Assembly (NCBI GenBank): GCA_029747015.1
Contig: JAKOGI010000002.1
Coordinates: forward strand, 3,817,501 to 3,881,500
Reading direction: 5' to 3'
DNA from: Carnegiea gigantea
Taxonomy: Eukaryota; Streptophyta; Magnoliopsida; Caryophyllales; Cactaceae
Length of the DNA stretch: 64,000 bases
Under the pieces are notes generated by a model. The model searched no databases. It was given only the letters and a program-made list of their open reading frames with translations, and had not been told where the DNA came from. Shown piece by piece: positions 32,174 through 42,300 of the stretch (positions within the stretch are counted from its first letter, which is position 1; each line of letters begins with the position of its first letter). Position numbers and translations under genes: made by a program.

Positions 32174-35100
32174 ATGGCGGCCAATCGTAAGGCTATCGCC
32201 AGAGCTATCTTCAGCGCTTTTTCTTCCAAATACAGTTGTCAGCGACTCGGACAATCGATCTCAGGTTCACACTTCGCTCCTTTTCCCCCCAACTCACCCA
32301 TTTGCAGCTCTCATCTTATCTTGTGTTGTTTTTTTCTATCCTTGATTCTTTGCTGATATCTGATGATCTTTGCTGCGAGTAAGTCTGAACTCCTGGGATT
32401 TTATGCACAATTGCGACATGGGTTTTCATCGAATGTCCATTTTTGAGTCATTCATGTGCTAATTGTATGGTCTGTTGTAAAGTTTGCTGATCATGAAGTT
32501 AGTGGTGATATTAGAATCCTGTACTACAGGAAGTTAAGGCAACCATCATAACTCTATTTAATGTGGATGTGTTTATTTTGTGATTTCACTGTGTGGTTGA
32601 TGCCATGGATTTCCTTCTCTGATGTTGGATGGACAAGGTTGTAACCAACTTCTGTTCAGAAAATAGTATGTGAGAAAAAAAGCTAACTTGTACACGCCTA
32701 ATGTGAACTGGATTTATCTATGTAAAACTTGTTATTGCATACTTATGTTATAATCTTGCTGAGTTACCCTTGTTTGTGCTGCATAAGTTGTAGTGCTTTG
32801 AGGGGCGGATTCAGATTTTCTTTTAGTTTCTTTTTGTTCTGTGCTTGCTTTAATTCAAAATGTCCAAGGCTCATGTCAAGTTCCTAATGTCCAGGGTGGG
32901 GTACGAGTACTTGATATCAAATCAATAGTGCAGGTTACATTGATACTTTCAAATCGGCCCACTGTATATCTTGCGCTAAAATCACATAGAGTGTAGCCTC
33001 TGTATGCTATCTTCTACAAAACTCCTTGTTTTGGAGACTAATCTTCTCATCTCATCAGGGTTGCATCTGTATGGGTGATATGTTTTCAACATCTGAATCT
33101 CAAATGTTGAAATAAAGTGTCAACTAGTTGCATGTAAATTAATAAAAATTCAATAAAGGCTAGAAGAACCTTTTCTCAAATATAACCAAGTTCTTAAAAG
33201 AGCAAAACTTATGGTCTAGACCGGCAACTTGAGCTGCAGAAGATAAGGTAACAACAATTGTCCTTCTCAAGGCATCAGAAAAAGAATTTTGCTCTCTGGA
33301 GATGAGATGCACCTGAAAGTCTTCCGTTTGAGAAGGCTGGACATCAGTTTCATTGTTTATGGAGTTCATCTTCATTGTGCGGAGTCATTTCTTTAACTTA
33401 GGAGTAGCATTGGAAGGAAGACTGGAATATCCAACCCAAACTCTTATGTTTGGCCCTTTAGGGTAACATGGCACATATTGGTTCCTTCACGAGATGTAAC
33501 TATGTAAGTGATCATTTTTCTTCACCCAATAATATGAGGAGCCAAAAGTACTTCTGCTTCATAAATTCATTAGAAGGATAATAGGACCCATTGCTTCATA
33601 AATCTGCCTTGAACTCTGCTTTGGCCTCTCCCATTACAAGCTGGAATGACACCGAACATCACTGAAATAGAGCCAATCCAAAACCTAGACTGGCCCAATC
33701 TGTGCTGAAGTCGACCTGAGTTTTCCTACAAAAGTTGTTCCTATTTGCAAAACTAGTTTATTTAACCAAACAACAACAGACCCAACATCAACCTAAATAG
33801 AAAATGATGTGGCCCAACCCTCGACAATATTGGATTTTTATTCTCCTATACATGTCCTAACCTAATTACAAACTGAACAACCTGTTTCTGATACAATGAA
33901 ATAAAGAGTTTGTTTGAGGTCCTTCATGTCGTAGTGAGACCTCTGTTGCTCGTATTTACCAAGATAGGTTCATTGCCTTCCCTTGAATCTTGGTGGGGCG
34001 ATGGTGTCTAGAATTTTGGACATGGGACAATGAATTTAGAATAGCAGCTTTACTCAGCATTTTGTACACATGGTGCAGGTGGCATGATACTATGTATATG
34101 TATCCATGATACTCACACACACACACACACACATATATATTGTCATCCTTTTTCGTTGTCAAAGAGGATGGAGGTGATATTATTATCTTTACAGTAATCA
34201 GTAATCTGCAGGACTTAAAAATAGAATCAACTTATTTACCTAGTAAACAATGGCTAGCAAAAGCATCCATTAGAGGGTGCGTATTTGCAGTCAAGTATCT
34301 GCATTCTATATATAAATGTCTGGCCGTTTACTTTTCCCAACGTACCTATGAGATGGTTCCCTGGGCCGCATGAACCCAGTTGCTTTGAGCCGCTTATGTA
34401 CTTCGTTGCTTCTTGGTCTTGATGATTCTATATGAATTCTGCTGTATATCTTATATCCGAATCTCTAAGCTTTGTGTCCGTCTCTTCTGATAAGAAGTGG
34501 ATTTAAGATCTGGTTCAAGTAGAAAACTTGATGTGCTTATTGGAGATGGGATTGGGGTTGATAGTGGGCCAGGGGGGTGGTTGGGTTGCAAAGTGCTTCT
34601 TTGAAGCTCTTCAATTGCATTCTCTGAATTATTCAGGTCTATACTCCAAATGGTCATGGGCAAATGCATGTTACGGTTGGCAGTTGCATATCATGGCCTC
34701 CAATCTTCTGAAGCATCATTTGCCAAGGTCTAATATGACCTGTTAACTGTAATGTTTTTGTACCATGACTAGGAGCTGCAGCTGGTCCTTGGTCCACTTG
34801 GTTAGGCGCTGGTTTGCTTTCTCATCTTCCTCCCACTTAAAAGATTTTATCTTTCCATAAATTTAATTCGTCCATGATCACAACATGATAATGTTAACTT
34901 GTTTCATATAAACTGGGATGTTGTAGACTTCATTAGTAGCTGGAAGGGAGGTTTAGCTCGAGCAAAGTCAAGCAATGGTAGCTTTCCATGCTTGTTGGGT
35001 TCAAGGAGGCTGATTCATACAAGCAGTCCTGAGGGGTCTGAGAATCGTATGGCCTTCGTAAGAGGAATCTTGGAACAAGATGGATTTGGAAGAGACTTTT

Positions 35101-35507
35101 CTCGAGGCTCTCAATTTGTTCGGCACAATGTTGAAAAGTTAGATGTTGTGCATATTAAGTTGATGAAGAACAACACCTTCATCACCATTACCGACTCCAA
35201 TGGGAACAAAAAAGTTGGGGCTTCTTCAGGGTGCCTGGAGGAAATGAAAGGTGGACCTAAGCTTTCTCGTTATGCAGCTGAAGCAACTGCAGAACATGTT
35301 GGGAGACTTGCCAGAAATCTTGGGTTGAAATCTGTTGTGATGAGAGTGAATGGGTTCACTCATTTCAAGAAGAAGAAACAAGCAATTCTTAGTTGGAGAG
35401 AAGGCTACACATATGGCCGAGGAGATCAGAATCCAATTGCATATATTGAAGATACCACCCGACGTCCACATAATGGTTGCCGGCTTCCAAAAAGGCGCCG
35501 CGTCTAA
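32174..35507 (+). CDS. Mitochondrial ribosomal protein S11 (uS11m), nuclear gene, two coding exons
   Basis: Exon 1 is 32174-32264 (30 codons plus one base, ending tcag|gt). Exon 2 is 34927-35507 (after ttgtag). The join keeps frame and gives 223 residues. The 2662-bp intron follows GT-AG. Residues 1 to about 65 are rich in Arg, Ser and Ala with few acids (MAANRKAIARAIF, RRLIHTSS), as expected of a mitochondrial targeting presequence. The uS11 domain spans about 103-223: DVVHIKLMKNNTFITITDS, GGPKLSRYAAEATAEHVG, VVMRVNGFTHF, and the ending PHNGCRLPKRRRV, whose NGCR...RRV is typical of the family. The protein binds 16S-like rRNA in the platform of the small subunit. Arabidopsis has a nuclear mitochondrial S11 gene of this type (NFD3). 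The exact acceptor is inferred from frame; further small exons in the intron cannot be excluded. Confidence 0.88.
32265..34926 (+). other. Large intron of the S11 gene
   Basis: 2662 bp, GT...AG. It has no recognisable complete element, but 33160-33500 has a 71-codon minus-strand frame of retroelement-like flavour that I could not assign, and a CA/TA microsatellite lies at 34114-34140. The intron separates the targeting exon from the ribosomal-protein exon, a structure often seen in genes moved from the mitochondrion to the nucleus. Confidence 0.7.
34114..34140. repeat. (CA)n(TA)n microsatellite in the S11 intron
   Basis: A CA tract running directly into TATATAT. Confidence 0.95.
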
Positions 35508-35761
35508 GTTGTTACTGGATAGGAACTTAGGACTTGGAAACCTGGAATGGTTCTGTGCCAACTTAACTGAGCACTTCTGTTGATTTGGTTCTTGTTGAAT
35601 TTAAAGTACTGGACTTTTTCTGTTGTGGTACCATTTCACTTTGGAAACTAGTTTGTGGAATAAGACGCTATCTCAAGCCTATAAGCATCGCATTTTGTAT
35701 TTCAAGTCATTTCTTATAGCTCGAAGTAAGTTGCCAAAGAGCATTTGTAATGGAACAATAA
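35508..35761 (+). other. 3' flank of the S11 gene
   Basis: The probable 3' UTR and downstream sequence. No canonical AATAAA was found in the first 150 bases; plant polyadenylation signals are loose. The next feature is the G-rich hAT element. Confidence 0.4.
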
Positions 35762-35821
35762 GCATTTCACTAGACCTGGCAAATGGGTCATGCATTTCAC
35801 TAGACCTGGCAAATGGGTCAT
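35762..35821. repeat. Perfect 30-bp tandem duplication covering target site and hAT left end
   Basis: 35762-35791 and 35792-35821 are identical. Each copy holds the 8-bp target catttcac, the first 20 bases of the element (tagacctggcaaatgggtca) and one more base. The left edge of the element therefore exists twice. Confidence 0.97.
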
Positions 35822-36930
35822 TCGGGTCAGGTACGGGTTGGGTTTTAGTTCGGTTCGGCTCACTTTCGGGTGAAATATGTTCGGGTCGGGTACGGGTTGG
35901 GGTCGGGTGAAGTTCGGGTTTAGATCACGTTCGGGGCGACCATGTTTGGGTCGGGTTCGGTTCCGTTCGGTTGACGTTCGGGTTCGGGTCACTTGATCTG
36001 CATTTGCTCAATGAGTCAAAACTAAAAGCTATCTAAATGTATGAGTATGTGTGAATTAGCATTACATTTATGTGATTGTGAATGCTCGTTATCAAAACTC
36101 GAGACTTTGTATTTAATTGTCCAAAATTCAAATGAGTTACATTATTATGAGATCACATGCAACAATACATTCTTAAATATAATTTTGTAGAATTAAACAT
36201 GTTATAAAGATGATTTAGAATCGTAGATTAATAGCACGGAATTTTTTACAGTAGTCACATAATGATATTATAAATTTATAATCATAGCGTGCATTGCATT
36301 AAGACATTCAGTGAATCAAATAGTAAAATAGGATTGTTAGATCCTAATAAGTTTAATAAATTGTTAATTATACTTATCTTTTCTTGATTCCTTTGTGACA
36401 AAACATTTTTTCTCTTATATTTTTACTACATATCTATCAAATTAAAAACTTAAAACTAACAACAATTTTATTTTTTCCTCTTAAGTTTTTAATTGATTTC
36501 ATTTTTAAAAAATCCCTCTTAAATTGTTTTTCTTTTTCCATCTAAACTCGACTAATTAAATTTGAAAAATTCAAAATTCCTCCCAAAAGAGAAAAGACTA
36601 AAAACCCTCCAAAAAAAATTATTATTTATTCTGGTAAAATTGAGTCGGGTAAGAATCGGATCGGTTTTAAATCGGGTAGGGTTCAGTTCGGGTTCGGGTT
36701 GTCCATTTTTCGTTCACTTCGGGTCGAGTCATTACCGATCGGATTTGAATTGGGTCGGATTATTTCGGGTGTGGGTCATTTCGGGTCATGCTACAATTCG
36801 GGTTGTATGGATCGGTTTACTTCGGGTGTTCGGGTCCAAATCGGTTCATCTCATTTCGGGTGTCGGTTCAGGTATGGATCTTGGTCGTTCTGTTCGGGTT
36901 TCAGTTCTCGGGTCAGTTTTGCCAGGTCTA
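35801..36930. mobile_element. hAT-type non-autonomous element with G-rich arms
   Basis: 1130 bp with terminal inverted repeats TAGACCTGGCAAA and a perfect 8-bp target duplication, catttcac (35793-35800 and 36931-36938). An 8-bp duplication and TAG ends fit the hAT superfamily. Both arms (35815-35998 and 36645-36925) are built from variants of cgggt/ttcgggt, and in both arms the G-rich strand is the + strand, so they are direct rather than inverted. The AT-rich centre (36000-36640) has no coding sequence. The ORFs at 35623-35992 and 36562-37031 come from the GGGT words. A run of four G-tracts at 35883-35902 is a canonical G-quadruplex motif. Confidence 0.88.
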
Positions 36931-36938
36931 CATTTCAC

Positions 36939-39381
36939 CATGTTCGTAGGACATCAACTTCAAGATTTGGTCTGGTAAAGTTCCTCAGCAAAGAAAATCA
37001 ACTGTCGAGAAAGTCTCTAGTTGGGTTTTGATTGGGATAATTTAAATTTTGGGTCCACGTTGGGTGACTTTGAGATGAGGTCATGCTTTCCCTGGATGGA
37101 AATGGATATAGCATCAACATTTTGCAATCAAGGGTATCTTGGCATGGATACACAACGTTAGCAACAAGACATGAAGGACTTGCTGATAACGAAGTTGGAA
37201 ACGTCAGCGCAGATGATTTGTGGAACAGCTCTGATAACGTCAGCATAAAATATGATGGTAGGGCAACTGACTTGGATGGTGCGGAAGTTCCATAAGAGAG
37301 TCTACAACGTGTGTTGTGAGACAAATAATTCGAGACTACTTTGGACCGCCCTCAGAGTAGTCAATTGCCTCAAGTAGTAGAACTGCTATAGAGAAGCTGC
37401 CAGGAATGTGAAGCTTGGGGATAGTGCAAATGTAAAGCAACCAACTCTGAGCTTGGAGAGAAGCAAAGCCACTCATATAATGTTTGATTGAATGTGATGT
37501 AATGCAATCAACCTAGTAATGCAAACATTATTACATAGTATGTGGTAATCATGATTATATAGTAGTTGTTATTTGCAATACTTTCTTATAACCAAACAAG
37601 AAAATGAAAACACAATTAAGAACTTGCTTGCACCGAACCAAATATTACCTCAGAGCATCAACCATGATGAGGATAGTACTCCGCTTTGAAAGCTCGGCAA
37701 GTTAGTAAGGCAGCTAGCTTGAATGTAATAGGTGATGAGCAATGATTGATTTAATTAAGACAGACATCCGGAAAAGCAAGCAATGCCAGAGTATCGACTC
37801 AGCAAAGTTTTGGACGGAGGAAGAAAAAAGACGGAGTCATAAAACTTGGCCTTGATTGCATGAGAAGAGACAAAGCCAAGGGAACAACGAAGAAAGTTGT
37901 GATCAAACGTTGGAAATTTTTTGTAATTGCATTTTGGCTTCCATATGGCAAAAAATTTACGTGGTTCGTTATGAGGGTGGTTTTTATAATTATTGTGGAA
38001 GCAATAAACTTTAGGTGGTTGTTGATTTGCAATTAGGGAGAATTAACCTTTATTCGTACTGAGGGAGAGATAGTAAGTTAAGCTTATTATTATATTTTTT
38101 TTTTCATTTTTTGGAGATATTAATGATCCCAACGCACACAAAAAAATTGGGAAAGTTTTTTTTGGGCTTCAATTTTATCAATTTAAATTCTGAATTTAAG
38201 TTGCGTAAGTTTATTTTAAATCACTAATTTAGGGTCATTGTTGTATATTTTTTTTCCTTTCTCTGAAGTTAAGTAATGATCTCAAAAAAAAGACTGGGCA
38301 AGTTTGTTTTGGGTTTTGATTGCATCAGTTTAAGTTTTGAATTTACATTAGGCAAGTTTATTTTGGATCCCTAATCAAGTATAAATTTGAGTCATCCAAT
38401 TGAATATTTTATGACGAAGATCAACTTTGTCCATCTAGGCACAGTTCTCCATTTCCCTCTTTTTTTAATGCTAGACCAGTGATTTAAAATAAACATATTA
38501 CTGCAGGTTAGTAGTTCCCAAAGGGAGCAGATAGATACGACACTCGAGTAACAAAGATAACTACTTGATAGACTTGCGCATTCTCATGCATGGTAATTTT
38601 TCAAAATGAGATTTCAGAAAATTTTTGAAATTTAGTATGTAGAGATAGGTACTATGGCACTTAGTTTTCTGTGGAAATTGATTTAGAAGCTTTGATGGAA
38701 AGTAATATGACCGAGTATGAGGCCGCCAAGTCATTGCAATTGCTACATCTTTTATACACGTCTCCAGCCGCATGGAGCACTAGTGAGGTGGGCGTTTAAC
38801 CGTTCTCCTGTGAGTTGTGACAAGCATGGGAACTGCATATAACGGCCACAATTCTGACGCCCATCTGGCACTCTGCTGAGGCAGAATCTGCTAAGTTGAT
38901 ATGTACAAAGGCCTCATCCCTGACAGGCTAACAAGCAAAGAGGCTGTCTTTGATAGACCCACAAAAGTTGATATTCCATGTAAAGATTCTTCCTATAACT
39001 CTGCACAATAATATACTTTTCCAGCTGCTTCTCATCCAAAATTTTCGGATGGCAATCCTCTGTCCGGCCTTCATCCTAGCATTTAGTCTCATGGTCTCAC
39101 ATTTCTGAACTAATAATAATAAGCACACGGCTTAACCAAAATAAGAGCATGATTTCTATTTACAACACCAAACAAATTTACAAGATGAAAGCCTACCGCT
39201 AGATTAACCCCATTGCCACCTCTTTCAAGCTGCCACAGAACCCCATCGCTCCATCTTTCAAAGCGGCAATTCCATTGAAAAAGGCTGAAGATTTTACTCC
39301 CATTTCTGGAAGCAATCCCAGGATATGTACACTACTGACATCATGGATGAAGAGTTCATAAATCCTTTGGCCTTGTGCATT
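36939..39381. other. Gap between the S11 and MAPKKK3 genes
   Basis: No recognised gene. A 70-codon plus-strand frame at 37083-37295 (MLSLDGNGYSINILQSR...) has mixed, protein-like composition but no known motif. A diverged tandem duplication of about 150 bp lies at 38121-38400. Sequence close to 39381 would hold the 3' UTR of MAPKKK3 on the - strand. Confidence 0.4.
38121..38400. repeat. Diverged tandem duplication, period 153 bp
   Basis: taatgatccc...gggaaagttt...tttgggcttcaattttat at 38121 onward is repeated from 38274 as taatgatctc...gggcaagttt...ttgggttttgattgcat, followed in both by a gaattta...gtttatttt block. Roughly three quarters of the bases agree. Confidence 0.75.
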
Positions 39382-42300
39382 CTATCTGAGCTGCATTTGA
39401 GGGGAGCCACCAGGCGGCGTCTGGTTCTTAAATAGAGTAGTTTCGATCCATGGATCCACGATGAAGCCAACACTTCTTCTTGTTGGAGATATTGAGTGGT
39501 TATTCAAATTGTAGACTCCTTGCCTTGGCCAAGCATAAGATTGGTGGGGTGGGGAGAGAAAAAGGCTCTTGGAAGCAGTTCCCAGTTGCCTTAGTGGACT
39601 TGAACAAGGAGATACAGGCAGCGATGTTATTGACCTAGGATGTTCCCTGCCAAAGAATAAACAGATGAGTGAAGTGAGAAACAATGGTGTCATCAACAAG
39701 AAAATCGCCTAACTTGAAGTGTCTTTAAGTGTTGCAACCTGTCCGATTGACATCAATCCAACACAAGTACAGGAGAGTAAAAACAAGATTTGCAGTTACA
39801 TATGTAAAACTCATGAAAGCATAAATGGGGTTACCTTGCCTCCCAAATTGTCATCCCTGGTCTTCTTACAATGTCTGTGTCATAGGAACTGATACTCTTT
39901 CTACGTGGCTGTATGTCCAAGGGTTGCTGTGTAAAAAGTGCAAATCATAAGCTGAATGCTGGTGCTGAAATAAAATACAAGGGCAAGCAACTCCCTTAAA
40001 AAGGATTAATTCATTGTCATATAAGTATAGCTGAATTAAACCTTTCCCTGAATCAACCAATTTGACTAGACACTAAGTTACTCGAATTCTTCACATCACA
40101 AGAAGCAGCAATTGGGTAACTGACGTTCTGATATAAGCACGAACATTTGGCCACAATTTCAATGTCATCTAAGTAATGCCGGCGAATGCAAATGCAACAA
40201 TGGAAACAACTAAAATGATGACCAATACTCTAAACCAAACCAAATGATTGAAGGAATCAACTCTAATGCAATGAGTGAAAACAGATTCAACAAAAATTGG
40301 AAATGATGATTGAGAGCAGGGCTTGCCATTGAAAGCGGCACTTTAATCAGCAAGCCACTGATTCAACTTCCACTAAGGGTGGGTGTGTACTAAACATCAA
40401 AATGTCACCTTTTTTGCGAGGGTTCTCAACAATTGTCAGTAATCAACCCACAAGTGAATCATGAAAGGCACTTCATCAAGGAAGTAAGCCCCAAGAACCC
40501 ATCAACCCCCCCCCCCCAAAAAAAAAAACAAAAAAAAAAAAAACAAACATGGAGTCTAATGCCATCTCATAGCAGCAAAGGTGCTATATTCAATATTTGT
40601 TAAATTGGAATGAAAACATGGACATGAATGTTTATATAGAGGATCGGCTCTGTGTTTTCTTTTGCTTGAGCAATAAAACTACTGTAAAAAATCCAGTTCA
40701 TTCCCCCAGAAATTTTTACCATATGTTACAAACTTTCTCTAATATGCATAATGTTGATACAGAAAGAGTCAAGAGAACGAATAGAGACAAGGCATTGAGG
40801 ATATCATACCGGCTTATGGCTTCCATCAAATGAAAAAGGCAATGCTTCAGTTGTAGCATTCATATTGGGGATCCTTCCTACAGTTTGCTCTTTAACAAAA
40901 GAATGTTCTAGCAACTGCGAGGCTGAAGGACGAGCAGAGGGGTCCCGCTGAAGGCAAAGCTTCAAGAAATTTTTTGCATCATTGGATAGTATATCCGGGA
41001 TCTCAGGAATGTCTTTGCTGTTTCCAATTTTGAAAATTGCTGCCACCTGAGTTGACTCATTAAAGTTAAATTCAAATGTGAAGACTATACTCTCTGTCTC
41101 CCCCCCCCCCCCCCAAAAACCCCAAAAGCCAGAAAAACAAAATACCCCTTCATATTGGCTCCACGGTGGTTTTGATGTCGCCATTTCAAGAATTGTACAC
41201 CCCAAGCTCCAAATATCAACTGCAAGGCCACCATGCCCATTGGTATTCATCACTACCTGAAATTGAAGAAGCAATAACATTTGTTGAGACAAGAAGAAAA
41301 AGGAAGCTAGCAAACTATCAACTTCCTCCTTGACAAAATGCAGTGATGTGTAATGGAAAATCCGAGGGGACTGAAAAGAGTTCTTCTCTTTTCCCTTTTC
41401 TTTTTTACTTAATATAACAAAGGGAAGGATACCTCAGGAGCCATCCAATAAGGACTCCCCTTGAAAGATAGCACTGAATTACAAGATTTTATCTGCATCA
41501 AACAATTGGAGCAAGTAAGTTGTATGTGGAGGAAACAACAGCAATTACAGAAGCAAAACCCTGACAGTTTGTACGTTCTTAAAAGGGAAGTATGAAGGAA
41601 ATCTAAATTTCTGCAAATCCTTGTCTCTTGAGGCCAATTAAGTATTCTACGCAATGGAAGTATTATGAATTTCCTTACTATGATGAATTATCAGAGTTGT
41701 TGAAGCTCAACAATCATCCATGTAAAAGCAACATACAGTCTTGATTAAGTTTCTCACTTGAAAGTGGCGCTAAAGATGTTCAGATGCTAGACCATATCAA
41801 TCCATGAAACCCGTACCCAAAGATCTTTACAGATTTTGCGAGCATACATACATGTTTTGCCATGCCAAAATCTGCAAGCTTGATTTCTCCATTGGGATCA
41901 ACCAATATGTTTGCTCCTTTGATATCCCTATAAGTCATTTTTTGCAAGACATAGGTAAAAAGGCTCTCTTAAGTGGTGCAATATTTAGATAGTCCCAAAA
42001 GACAGCTTTAAAGAATGATAATCTATGCTTACCTGTGCACAGTGTTTCTACTATGTAAGTAAGCCAGCCCAGAGAGAATCTGTCTGGTGTAACTCTGGAT
42101 AACAGGTTCCTTGAAGGGGCCGTACTCTTGAAGCAACTTGTGAATAGAACCACCAGAGACATACTCCAAGTAAACTGACAGTGTGTCTTCAGCCTACATA
42201 ACACAGGCAAAGTTAGTATTTTCCACAGAATTAAATTCCAAGGTGCATGCTGAAAACTAATATCGTTTATGCTTGAACTATATGGGTAAACCCCTGCTGA

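Noticed and set aside
35815..36925. Interstitial telomere-like repeat
   Set aside because: The words are cgggt and ttcgggt, not the plant telomere unit tttaggg, and they lie within hAT ends.
35623..37031. Several ORFs of 90-138 codons on both strands
   Set aside because: They are produced by GGGT/ACCC words in the hAT arms, and the peptides are low-complexity Gly/Arg/Ser/Val.
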